A stretch of 60,899 nucleotides of DNA. It comes from Mesostigma viride. Its lineage: Eukaryota; Streptophyta; Mesostigmatophyceae; Mesostigmatales; Mesostigmataceae. Positions 10,149-20,224 of this stretch are shown here, one piece after another. The notes beneath the pieces were generated by a model. That model saw only the letters and a program-made list of their open reading frames with translations, was not told where the DNA came from and did no database searches. The stretch covers positions 64,001 through 124,899 of the forward strand of contig RPFO01002252.1 in NCBI GenBank assembly GCA_009746045.1. Direction: 5' to 3'. The translations under genes and the position numbers were made by a program. The number at the start of each line of letters is the position of its first letter. The first letter of the stretch is position 1.

Positions 10149-11493
10149 TTACCGGGCGCCATCCATACCCGGGACGTGCGTAGACGATGATGACGCAGCT
10201 GGGGCGGGCCTGGGACGGCCCGACTTGTGCCGCTTGTTAGGAGCCTGCGCCTCCGTGCGCTGGCCGTTGATGAACAGCACGGGGTGTCGTGGACGAGGCG
10301 GACGTAGACCTTCTGGCCCTCCTTCCTGGCCTTGATCGCCACGTCGCTGCCCAGCAGACCATTCTTGATGACTAGCTGGGCCGGTGAGAGGAGGTCGTCG
10401 AGGCTCGGCGCGTTCTTCCCGCCTAGGAGCTTGCGGGCCTGGAGTACCTTCACCTTGCTGGCCACATTCGCAAAGGTCACCCGGATGGGGCCAGGCTGGC
10501 CCGCCATCCAGGCTGCCGACTCAATGCGGATGCGTTCGTTGCCCAGTTGCAGCCTGCCCACGATGAGGCTGTGGTACAGGCGTTGCGCTAGCATCAGGTC
10601 CGTTTCAGGCTGCTGTGCGACCTGGAAATACCGGACCACTATACTGCGTGAGCGCAGGTCCTCCTCGATAGCAGTCTTGTGGGCTGCAGCCCCCCTGCGT
10701 GCTGCATCTTCCATCAGGTTGGCAATGTCCGTCTGTTTTACCACGTTAGCATAGCTGGTGGGTGCGGGGGCGGCTTGCTGGGGAGGTGTGGCCAGGGCGG
10801 CCTTGACCTCGGCAATGCTGGATTGGAGCGCAGCAGTGTCTTGACGGATAGCGGTGGACAAGGTGCCGAGTTGGGCAGCCATGGCTGCGACTTTCTTATT
10901 GAGCTTGTGCAGGTCTGCGTCCGGGGAGCATCAGGGGTGTTGGCGGTGCCGTGCTCGGCTTCCTCGAAAGCGGCAAAGAGTGCCCGGAGGCAGGGGGCCT
11001 GCGCGTGGCTCAGGAAAACAGAAAGTCGAAGCTCTGGCTCTTCCATGTCGGCAAGCTCGTCCGCTGAAATGGTCTCGCCAAGCGTGCTAGGAAAATAGAT
11101 CGGAGTTTTGTTGTCGTTCATGAGGTGCAGGATAGCCCGCGCCTCCTCGGCGGTAAGCGAAAAGAACCGGTGCTCGGCGACAACCTTGCCAGGCAGGAAG
11201 TCCGCTGGGTCAAAGTCAGCGTCGGCGATGGCGTCGTCGTCGTCGTCGTCAGGGGGGTCGGTCTCACGGGAAACCTCGCTGGAAGAAGGAGCCGCAGGCG
11301 GAGGGATCTGGCTTTCCATCTCGTCGACGGGGCCGGGGCAATGCCGCTTAGACGAAACGTTAATGGCGGCATCAGCAGACGATGGCTGGGTCGCAATGGT
11401 GTCCACAGCGTCGACTAGTTGCGTGATGGTATGAGGCGCTGAATCCCCCCCATCGGCGGGGGAGTGGGAGGCGGCTGAAGGTGATTCCGCCAT
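10149..11493 (-). pseudogene. LINE ORF1 protein, two frameshifts
   Basis: ATG at 11493 (MAESPSAASHSPADGG). The first frame runs to about 10900, the second (MAAQLGTLSTAIRQDTAALQ onward) to about 10280, and the sensible C-terminus (VLFINGQRTEAQAPNKRH) ends at TAA 10149-10151 in a third frame. The total of about 447 residues matches the intact 448-residue ORF1 at 20369-21715. It has an acidic D-run, a predicted helical/coiled segment (LHKLNKKVAAMAAQLGTL), then a fold with SIVVRYFQV and a (D/S)LLSPAQLVIKN stretch. ORF1 proteins of LINEs bind the element RNA. It lies upstream of ORF2 on the same strand. Confidence 0.7.
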
Positions 11494-11717
11494 GGCTACT
11501 TTCCGGAAAATACGATCCCTGCCTGCGCTGCGTTTTATGATATTGCGCTAAATCTTGGGCGATGGCGGCTGAAAATTATATCATCGTGTTCGTCATCAAA
11601 AGACGCTTCTACTGCAATTCACCCGACCAAATTTCATGCCCGGATGTAAAAGTTATGAGCATTCTCGGCATCCATAGCTCGCCACACCCAGATGGCAATG
11701 GGTTAGATGGTTGGCTA

Positions 11718-11875
11718 ATGCTTGGAGACAACTATGCCTGGACGCATGGCGATCCAACGCCGTGGAAGGACTAGGGTAGTTGTCTGAGAGGAAAGACGCG
11801 AATTAAGGCCGCGTGGCTATCTCTAGGAAAACCTGCATGTTACATACATCAGACAACTACCCTAGTCCTTCCACG
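11718..11875. repeat. Inverted repeats at the junction of two retroelements
   Basis: GGACTAGGGTAGTTGTCTGA (11768-11787) is repeated in inverted orientation at about 11851-11871, forming a stem with a roughly 60-nt loop. The flank 11725-11767 (core ACGCATGGCGATCCAACG) recurs inverted at 14741-14783, just beyond the tail of the plus-strand elements. The arrangement looks like an inversion or twin-primed insertion scar. Confidence 0.6.
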
Positions 11876-12312
11876 TCATAGTCAAGCACTTCGACCCGCT
11901 GCAGGACGAGACCTCCGAGACCCTTGCCCTGGCGTTTGAGAACAAAATCCTTGTCCCCGTGGCTATCACTGGTAAGGGCAAGCCGCGGGGGGTGACCCGA
12001 CTTCCCCGCTCGCGGGGTAAGGCCGGCCCCTCCCCCTTGCTCCTCACCTTTGACACCATGGCGGATAAGATGGAGTTCCTCAAGTGTCGCAAGCGGCTTG
12101 GGGGGACCGCCTACACGCTGGACGACGACTTGACCTTGACGCAGCAACAACGGCGACGGGAGTTATGGCCGACCTACCTCCAGCTTCGGCAGACGGCGGG
12201 GCAGAAGCCGGTCTACTGGAAGGGGGCGGACATCTACGTCGCCCACAAGCCCTGGCAGGCGACCCCTGCCGCCCCAGCCACCCCAGCCACCCCGAGCCTA
12301 GGGAATATATAG
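11862..12312 (+). pseudogene. Truncated ORF1 C-terminal fragment
   Basis: The open frame translates to a C-terminal segment homologous to the ends of the proteins at 13284-13928 and 20369-21715: LPRSRGKAGPSPLLL, then DDDLTLTQQQRRRELWPTY, then KPVYWKGADIYVAHKPWQ and a Pro/Ala/Thr-rich end. The N-terminal two thirds are missing. It stops at TAG 12310-12312, ahead of the 5-prime end of the next element. Confidence 0.7.
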
Positions 12313-12366
12313 CAGTAGTGTAGACTAGAAAGCTTAGTGACGTGGCCATGTATGCCTACGTGATGG

Positions 12367-14370
12367 GCCCACACGCCACGAGCCACGAGCCACGAGCCAC
12401 GAGCCACGAGATAGCCATGGCTGACGGCGGAGCTCATAACTTTCACGTTTGAGCACCGAATTTAGCCGTGAATATCACAATCGATGCGTCTTTCTACGAC
12501 GCACATGCTGATATAATTTTCCGACGCTATTACGCAATATACGATGAGCAAACGTCTCTCGACGCAACGCAGCCTGGCGGCTGCGCTCGGCAATGCAAAT
12601 ACGCCTGCAGCTTCGGCTGCAGCTTCGCCCACCGGCCCAGATGGCAACGGTGACACTAGTAGTGCACTGGTGCTCGCCCAGCCTCCCGGGCTTGCCTCGC
12701 CATCTGCATCGCCTGAGCCTAAGCGCAGTCGCTCTGCTGAGCCGCCCTGGGAAGAGACCTCCTTCGACGTCAACAGCTCCGGCTTCTGGCAACGCAGCCC
12801 CGGTCGGTTCATGGAAGACGTGTTTCACGGCAATCACGCCTCGCTTCTAGCCCTGTGCGTGTACCTCACGTCCCACAACCGCGGCCGCGGGCCTGGTAAT
12901 GGCCAGCTTGTCGACCCCGCCGAGACTCTCCCCGTCCTTCCCCGCATGAGTCGCCCCAACCTCCAACGCTTCGCCCTCTGCTCCCTTGTTGGACGCTCCG
13001 AAGCCGAGATCTGGGCTCCCAAACCGCCCCCCTCCACCTTCCCCACCGAAGCCACCATCCGCACCCTCCTCAAGGAAGCTTTCGAGCAGCACGTGACCCC
13101 TCTTGCCGCAGATGTGGCGGCAATTGGTGGCACGCTGGCTGCTGAGCTTCCCACCATCCCCACCGCCACCGCCACCCTCCTCGCCTCCACCCCCCCCCCC
13201 CCTCCGCCTCCACCGACTCCATCACCGCCCAGCTCCGCGACATCGACCAGCGCCTCAAGGATAATGCAATCGCTATCGAGGTCTTGCAGAACACGGCAGG
13301 CCTCACCGCCCAGGCAGTGAAGGACATTGCCGCCAAGCCAGCCTCGGCTGGCCCGGCCGGCGATGCTCCTCCCATCACGACCTGGGCGGACATGCTTAAG
13401 CAACATACCACCTCCACCACCTCCGCCGTCGCAGCCCAGCTCCAGCGGCAGACGCTTGACCTCCGCGAGGAGGCCGAGCTCGCCAAGCGCAGCCTCAACG
13501 CCATACTCAAGAACTTGGACATGGAAGAAGGTGAGAATTCCGAGAAGCTTGCACGTGCGTTTGAGAGCAAAATCCTTGCACGCATGGGCCTTCTTGGTGA
13601 GATCAAGCTGACCGCCCACCGCCTCCCCCGCGCGCGGGGTAAGGCAGGGGCGCCTCCGCTTCTTCTCATCTTTGATAGCCCAGCGGACAAGATTTCGTTT
13701 CTCAGACGCCGCAAGCGGCTCGCGAATACTCCCTTCACCGTGGACGACGACTTGACCCTGGCACAGCAACAACGGCGACGGGAGCTATGGCCGACCTACA
13801 CCCAGCTCCGGCAGACCAAGGCGGGCCAGCCGGTGTACTGGAAGGGGGCGGCCATCTACGTCGGCCACAAGCCCTGGCAAGCGACCCCCTCGACCACCGC
13901 GGCCCCAGCAACTCCAGCCCCAGCCTAGGGGAATACAGCAGTAGTGTAGAATAGTTAGACAGTGGCCTTGTACATGCCCGCCTACTACAGGCACTATACC
14001 AGCTTAGGCCTAGCCTTTTTAGTCATGTCCATGTGTGCCTATGATGAGCCACACTCCAGACGATGCCTAGTTTTATTCAGTAATGCTGTGCCCATGCAGA
14101 GAGCTGCTCTCTGCTGAGATGCCACGCTCTAGTTTTTGTATAGCCATGATGATCTTCCCCCTCACAGGCATGCTCCCCCCCTTACCCGGGCATAGCGTGA
14201 TAGACCATGAGGGTGCGGGTGCCCTGGTGCACCTAGCGCAGGGGTAGCTTACATTCCCACCCTTGCATGAAGTAGCCTAGAATGTATTAAAAGCCATATG
14301 CCCCTTCTCAGGGCTATGTGCTACATCTACTCCCAACGGAGTGATGTTGATAATTAATTAATTAATTAAT
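12367..14370 (+). mobile_element. ORF1-only retroelement, copy 1
   Basis: It begins with about five tandem CCACGAG heptamers (12373-12412), continues with the conserved leader (GAGCTCATAACTTTCACG, then GCGTCTTTCTACGACGC, then TGATATAATTTTC), ORF1 at 12544-13928, a 440-bp 3-prime UTR and a (TTAA)n tail at 14351-14370. No reverse-transcriptase sequence lies between ORF1 and the tail. The same structure occurs at 20225-22157. It appears to be a non-autonomous family that keeps the leader of the full LINE but only ORF1. Confidence 0.75.
12544..13928 (+). pseudogene. ORF1 protein of retroelement copy 1, frameshifted in a poly-C tract
   Basis: ATG at 12544 (MSKRLSTQRSLAAALGNAN) opens a frame that reads correctly to the run of 14 C near 13187-13202; the continuation (QNTAGLTAQAVKDIAAKPAS onward) is in another frame up to TAG at 13926-13928. 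The paralogue at 20369-21715 reads through without a break, so a change in the C-run length explains the split. The protein has an Ala/Pro/Ser-rich N-terminus, a middle with HVTPLAADVAAIGGTL, a helical stretch, and the conserved C-terminal DDDLTLAQQQRRRELWPTY plus PVYWKGAAIYV, typical of LINE ORF1 C-terminal domains. Confidence 0.7.
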
Positions 14371-14742
14371 GGGCCCACACCCGCCCTTGCAATAGCCGTA
14401 GCAATTTCGAGTCATGCTTTGCCCATGCAGGGAGTCACTCCCTGCTGAGAGGCCATGTGTACCCTAGCTATAGCCTAGCCACATACCTTCCACCTCATAT
14501 GTCATGCAGGCCTTCTAGGCCCTCTCCTCAAGCCCCCCCTGGGTGCCTGTGCTTGTTTAGGAGGCATGAACCATCATGGAGGTGCAGGTGCACCTAGTGC
14601 ACCCAGAGCAGGTGATAGTTGTACATCCTACACCTGCAGGTTGTCGCCCTGATTGTATTACAAACCCATAGATGCCCCTTTCTCAGGGCTATGTGTTACA
14701 TATGCTCCCCACGGAGCTATGATTTTAATTAATTAATTAATT
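14371..14742 (+). mobile_element. 5-prime truncated copy of the same element family (3-prime UTR only)
   Basis: It repeats, diverged, the 3-prime UTR of the preceding element, including TCTCAGGGCTATGTG and the final (TTAA)n tail ending at 14742. It sits directly after the tail of copy 1 in the same orientation. Confidence 0.65.
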
Positions 14743-15417
14743 CCACGGCGTTGGATCGCCATGCGTCCAGGCATAGTTGTCTCACTTCATACATGGTTGG
14801 ATGGTTGGTTGGATGGGAGGTTGGCTGTGGGCACCCCTGGCTGCTAGAAACAAACCCACTGATGGGTATTGTTTTTTTATCAAACCATCTAGGTCTCGCT
14901 CTAAACGCTAGCTAGCCATGCATAATATTACTGTACAAGGCTACACATTTGGACCAGCTCCATTCATTTCCATCCGACTCTACAAACGCGGGTAAGATAA
15001 CAGCAGGCTTGAGCTACCATGGTCTGGATTCTCCAGATTTCTGACCTGCAACTCTTGCGCGTGTCTCATTATTGCTACGCTGAGCACTCGTGTGCCTACT
15101 GACGCACGCAGGGCCAGGGCTGCATCGCTCATGCAGGCAAACTTCATAGGGGTTGCACCCGATAAGGGCGTGCATCATGTATTTTTCTTCATCCCAATCA
15201 TTATGCAACCACTAGCCCTAGCATTTACTTTCCAGATTTGCTGGAATGGGTCATTACCACAGACATGCTCAGCAACCCACACACATCTGCGCCACGATAA
15301 ACCAGTCTGGCACAGTCTGCCACAGTGAATGTCATCATTTGTCATGGCGATGTAAGTTCATATTGATAAGCTTTGCATGTAGGTGGGAAAGATTGGTTTT
15401 GAATTTAGGTTTAGGGT
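14743..15417. other. Gene-free stretch between retroelements and the LHCII gene
   Basis: It contains an inverted match to 11725-11767 at 14741-14783, TTGGATGG-type short repeats, copy 2 of the dispersed repeat (14875-15065) and otherwise nothing I can identify. Confidence 0.5.
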
Positions 15418-15432
15418 TTACAGAAAGTTACA
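15418..15432 (-). terminator. TGTAA poly(A) signals of the LHCII gene
   Basis: On the minus strand TGTAA occurs at 15432-15428 and again at 15422-15418, about 100 bases after the stop codon. TGTAA is the usual poly(A) signal in many chlorophyte algae. Confidence 0.5.
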
Positions 15433-15529
15433 CCCAGAAGATGGAAAAAGTACAAAGTCACTTGTGTTTCATCCAAAAGGGCTATGTACAAATTGAGGCC
15501 ACTCTCATGACCAAAAATTGAGTCTGGAT

Positions 15530-16525
15530 TTAGACAGACTTGTTGATCAGGCCAACCAGGCCAGAGGAGGTGGCGTAGGCGAAGCCGTTGTTGACGAAGG
15601 GGTCAGCCAGGTGGGCATCCAGGTTCTCGACTGGGCCCTTGCCGGTGACGATGGCCTGGATGAAGTAGCCGAACATGGAGAACATAGCCAGGCGGCCGTT
15701 CTTGATCTCCTTCACCTTGAGCTCAGCCAGGGTGTCGGGATCATCGCCCAGGCCAAGTGGGTCGAAGGACCCGCCGGGGTACATCTTGTCACCGGCCTCA
15801 CCCAGGGGGCCGCCTCCCACACGGTAGCCCTCAACCAGGCCCATCAGCAGAGCCTGGATGAAGACGGTGGCGATGATGGACTGGGCGTGCACCAGGGATG
15901 GGTTGCCCAGGTAGTCCAGACCACCCTCCTGGAAGATCTGGCCACCAGCCTTGAACCACACGGATTCGCCGAAGTTAATGCCGGAGTACTTCTCCAGGGC
16001 CTCGGGCAGGAAGCAGCCGAGCGTGCCGAGCATGGCCCAGCGAGCGTGCATAAGCTCGATCTCGCGGTAGGCGGCGAAGGTCTCGGGATCAGCCGACAGG
16101 CCGACGGTGTCCCAGCCGTAGTCACCGGGGTACTCGCCGGTGAGGTAGGATGGCACATCGGTGAATGGGCCGAGGAAGGTCACACGGTCCGGGCCGTAGA
16201 AGGGGGAGTCAGGGGTCGCGGACTTGGTGCGGCGGGCCTCAACGACGGTGTTGATCTTCTTGGCCTCGGCCTTCTGGGCCGGCTGCAGAAACCAGATGAA
16301 CAGCAGCAACCGAAAGCGACACGTCCATTAGAATGGAGCCTAAGGTGCAAGGTTGTCGAGAAAGAAAACTGTACACTTTTGCAAGTCACAGGACAAGTAA
16401 TTGCTGCCCAAACGAAACAGATGCAGCAATGCTCACAAAAAGGAAACGTAGCATCTACCAGGCAGATGACTTACAGCCACAACGGCGGCTCCGAGGAAGG
16501 TGGACGACGCAAGGGCGGCAGCCAT
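15530..16525 (-). CDS. Light-harvesting chlorophyll a/b-binding protein (LHCII type), two exons
   Basis: Exon 1 is 16475-16525 ([17 protein letters not shown]) and exon 2 is 15530-16282; the intron has GTAAGT at its donor and CTGCAG at its acceptor and is in phase 0. The product is 267 residues. The first about 35 residues are Ala/Ser/Lys-rich and look like a chloroplast transit peptide. The mature part has the LHC signature: [18 protein letters not shown], first chlorophyll-binding helix [11 protein letters not shown], then [17 protein letters not shown], the second helix with [12 protein letters not shown], and the third helix [14 protein letters not shown], ending with [15 protein letters not shown]. 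It binds chlorophyll a and b and carotenoids in the thylakoid membrane as peripheral antenna of photosystem II. Which LHCB subtype is uncertain. This is the best single proof of a green-algal host. Confidence 0.93.
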
Positions 16526-16597
16526 TGTTGTTGAGTGGTTGAGTGGTTGAGGTGGTGGTTGAGGGGAGGGTGGTGCCTGTTTGTGCAGTGTGCACCG

Positions 16598-16673
16598 CTT
16601 TATAAAGTTGTGGGGAGAAGATTTTTTTTGTGGATTAACGTGCAGCGATTGGCGCGCCACCAGTTACCACGTG
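16598..16673 (-). promoter_or_regulatory. LHCII gene promoter: TATA, CCAAT and G-box
   Basis: On the minus strand upstream of the ATG there is a TATA box CTTTATAAAG (16598-16607, about 75 bases from the ATG), a CCAAT element (16648-16652) and a CACGTG G-box (16668-16673). These are classical elements of light-regulated photosynthesis genes in plants and algae. Function is inferred from sequence only. Confidence 0.55.
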
Positions 16674-18970
16674 CCCCGCATCTGTGGATGGATATCCCAC
16701 AGCCTCGCCCTGCCCTCGCAATCAATTTTGTGTGCCCGGCATTCACTCGGATGATTCGCATACAGGTACGGGTAGATTCAGCGGCCTTCAGACGACCAGT
16801 TGGAAAGCCAGAAAAAAATCATGGAGATCTGCAACGTACGTCTTGTCTTGTGCACCACGAGTCAAACAGGCGGCACCCAATCCATTTGCCGCAATGCCAA
16901 TCGCGCCGCGCCTCTGACGGGCACTTCTAGTCAGATATTTGTGGCTGCAGAAGGGCTACAGAGGATTCAGCAGCCGATTCGCGCCTCCTTTGGAGCCACC
17001 GATTCTGCGCGCTTGCTAATTTCCAAGACTTTTGACTTTGTTACCATCGTAACTCTCACTTTTTTATCTTTGATTGACGAGTGACGACTGACGACCCTTC
17101 GTCCCTTGGATGCTCGGCACGTGATTTTGGACGCAGCTGTGCACCCTGCACGCAAACGCGGACGGATCTACACGCTGGCCACTGGCCAAGTATTACTGCA
17201 CCGCATGCAGCAATAAGAAGAAGAAAATCTCCACAGCTTCAGCCAAATATAGGACAGCTTTGTTTGGTAAGTCGTCCGCTTGGACAACGTAGCCTAGAGC
17301 AATGAAAATTCACGTCGATAGGTAGATCGAGAAATAAGTGCTAGTTCTTGCAGCACAGCATGATAGTTGTCACACTTATAATAGGTAAACCACACACTCC
17401 TGAAGGTCCAAAATTTGCCGTAACACCGCGGAGAGGGCCACGCGACTCGGTTTTTCGCCTAGTCCTACAAATTTGCATGTCTGGGAGACTTCTAGCAATA
17501 AGTGCAGGCAAGCTTATTATGGTACCAGTAACAATGCAGACGTGATGTTTTTAGTCGGATTTTTTGCATGCCTGCAGGCGCTGGTCTGCCCACGTGTGGT
17601 GGCATACCTGTTTTGCTGATCCTCGACATGATCCACAGCCACAACAGGGTGATCCTCGACATGATCCACAGCCACAACAGGGTCACACCACTTCATAATT
17701 AAGGGCTGCGATAACGTGCCAATTTTTACATCAGGAAATCAGAACGCATTTCCGAAAATGTGGAGGGTAATTTAACCTTGTACGCCTAGTCCTGATCATA
17801 CCTTTCCTAGCACTACGGCGACCTCGCTAAATATATCGATACCAGTCGCTAAGTGGAAGTGTGGATCGGGGAGGCCGGTTGGTTTTCCCAGACATCATGA
17901 TCGGCAGTGGCCATGGCCTGTGTCGCATCCAGCAACACGTGCACTGACCCAGGGTCTTCTCGATAGCCCAGGTGAGGTGTATAGACCGATGATCTCAATT
18001 TGCATGCAGTGCATGCAAATTCAGCCCGGTATATCCCCAGTGCGCTTTGTGCCGTAATCTATTGCGCATTTCTCGTGTGGCTATCCTGATCTGGCGTCAT
18101 CCTTCGGGACAACATGTAATGAATCTTCGGACATTTTCTTCTGGATTCATAGTGTTACGAATATATATATGCGGTTTGGACGTTGGTGCTGGGTAAATGT
18201 GCACCTTTTAATTTATTCCACGTACGACCCTACCATGTGTTGTTGTTGTCCGAGGCTAAGGGATGCCAACTTCTTTCGGTTTAATTTGGTTCAACGCGCA
18301 AGCCCGGATTCCCACGTCTTGGCCTGAGATGTCACTGTCAGTTTGGCATGAAATATGCCTTGCCGAGTTCCATGGGTGGGCTTCATGCGTGATGGAATTG
18401 ATTGGCTCCCTGCTGACAGCAGACATGGCAACCAGAAGTACCTGCGCCCAGTGGCTTGCCACCACATGATTCAGCCGAAGGGTTGTCCTCACCCACTCGT
18501 TGTATCTCGCGATCTCTAATAATTGGTCACCGAATGGGCACAATATACTCCCGTCCCGTGGGCCTCAGTCTTTACCAATGTGGCATACCTAACACGATCG
18601 AGCTAGGTCCATGACCACTGTAATAGCATCAGGATACAAGCCAGCCATCACACAGTCCAATAATATAGTTTCATGGCACATGAACATCGATCAGCTCAAG
18701 GAGCTTGAGCAGTTCATCTAGCTAGCTGATCAAATCTATCAAATTCACACGACTTCCATATGAAATAAATATGACATGCGTGAAATTACTCAGGCTGGGA
18801 TATACATCAGACATGGCATATAATATCCCTGACGTATTATCATTGCAAGCAAACCTGGCCGGCCTGCCCTCATGGCATTGCCGATTGAGGCCTTCGAGCC
18901 CCTTCCTTCTTCTCATTGTTTATAAAAAGGGTGAAGTATCTGCGCTCACAAGTTTACCCTGTCACGGGGG
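16674..18970. other. Gene-free region
   Basis: I see no convincing gene on either strand; ORFs are short and lack composition or motif support. It contains a 33-bp perfect direct duplication (17617-17682) and a palindromic TGCATGCAGTGCATGCA near 18003-18019. Confidence 0.5.
17617..17682. repeat. 33-bp tandem duplication
   Basis: Two identical units of 33 bp (17617-17649 and 17650-17682), containing CCTCGACATGATCCACAGCC, stand head to tail, indicating a recent duplication. Confidence 0.8.
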
Positions 18971-18974
18971 TGCT

Positions 18975-20130
18975 TTGTACCCAGGGCTTAGCGCTGCCGC
19001 CAGGCTGCGTTGCGTAGATGAGCGTTTGCTCGTCGTATTAAATTAAAATTTAAATTATAACATCCCTCAGTGGGGAGATCATTAAAAAATTAAATTAAAT
19101 TAAATTAAATTAAATTATAACATGCCTCCGTGGGGAGGTCATGTAGCACATATTTCATGATGGATGGGGTGGAGGAAGCCGCGTGATCGAACTATCCTAA
19201 CTCTATCTAGAAAATCCTAACTACACTACTCATCAAAACGCCTCCTCCGCTTGGGGGGAGGTGGCTTGCCCACAGGGTCGGCGTGTGCGCCTTGACAATC
19301 TTCTTCCACCGCGTCTTGTCCTGCATGGCAGTCCAAAGACGGGAGAGAGAGTGGATGCGGTGCTCAAACTGGGCTGGGACCACTAGGTCGTCCAGCAACA
19401 TCTGAATGTAGTTGGTGACAGGTTTCCCTACCCTTTTGGGAATGTCCGCGGGTCCAGGCCAGGTCAGAATGTGCCGCCCTGGCTGTCCAAGCCGCTGGGG
19501 AGATCATGTAGCACATATTTCTGGATGGGGGGTGGAGGTGGAACTAGGAAGCCACGTAATCGAACTAACCTAACTCTAATTAAGCTATCTAGTCTATAAA
19601 ATCCTAACTACACTACTCAGCATAACGCCCCTTCCTCTTGGGGGGTGGGGGGTGGCTTGCACACAGGGGCTGGCGTGTGAGCCTGGACAATCTTCTGCCA
19701 CCGCTTCTTGTCTGCATGGCAGTCCAAAGAAGGGAGAGGGAGTGGATGCGGTGTTCAAACTGATCGAGCTGGGACCACTAGGTCGGCTAGCAACATCTGG
19801 GTGTAGTTCATGGCAGGTTTCCCTACCCTTTTAGGAATGTCCTTGGGGCCAGGCCAGGTCAAAATATGCCGCGCCCTGGTTGGCCAAGCTGCTGGGGGCT
19901 GGCCAGACCAAGGGCGGTGTCGACCTGGCTGGTGCGAGCAAGATGCCCTACAAATGCTATCCGGCCTACGCTGCCTAAGCTCGTCATATATTGCGTAATA
20001 GCTTCGGAAAATTATATCAGCGTGTGCGTCTTAGAAAGACGAAGCGATTGTGATGTTCACATCCGAATTCGGTGCCCAAACGTGAAAGTGATGAGCTCCG
20101 CCGTCAGCCATGGCAACCTCGTGGCTCGTG
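18975..20130 (-). mobile_element. Mosaic of minus-strand LINE fragments with internal deletion
   Basis: From high to low coordinates on the minus strand: the conserved 5-prime leader (about 20110-19985, preceded by CCACGAG heptamers), joined directly to the C-terminal part of ORF2 (19975-19510, with GHLARTSQVDT-like sequence comparable to GHLARTNQVDT of the full LINE), a second copy of the ORF2 end (about 19495-19200), an AAATT-repeat tail (19084-19117) and a fragment of the ORF1 start (19043-18975). All copies are non-coding. Confidence 0.6.
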
Positions 20131-20224
20131 GCTGATGAAACACATTGCAGGCAAGGATCAAGCTAACACTCACACAGCAGTATGATATACTCATGTAATT
20201 AGTTCATTCTATCATAATCCTATC

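Larger units (their letters stand above)
6383..11665 (-). mobile_element. Non-LTR retrotransposon (LINE), nearly full length
   Basis: Read on the minus strand: a 5-prime leader (about 11665-11494), ORF1 (11493-10149), a C/G-rich spacer, ORF2 with endonuclease and reverse transcriptase (9733-6573), a short 3-prime UTR with GATG repeats, and a (TTAA)n tail at 6383-6400. Both ORFs carry frameshifts, so this copy is probably dead. The 5-prime leader is homologous to leaders at 12.43, 19.99 and 20.26 kb, so these belong to one related group. Clade not assigned. Confidence 0.85.

Noticed and set aside
12834-13772. 312-residue ORF on the minus strand
   Set aside because: It is antisense to the ORF1-only retroelement, whose plus-strand frame has conserved paralogues.
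15518-16534. 338-residue ORF on the plus strand over the LHCII gene
   Set aside because: It is the antisense reading of exon 2, the intron and exon 1; the minus strand has the full LHC signature and splice sites.
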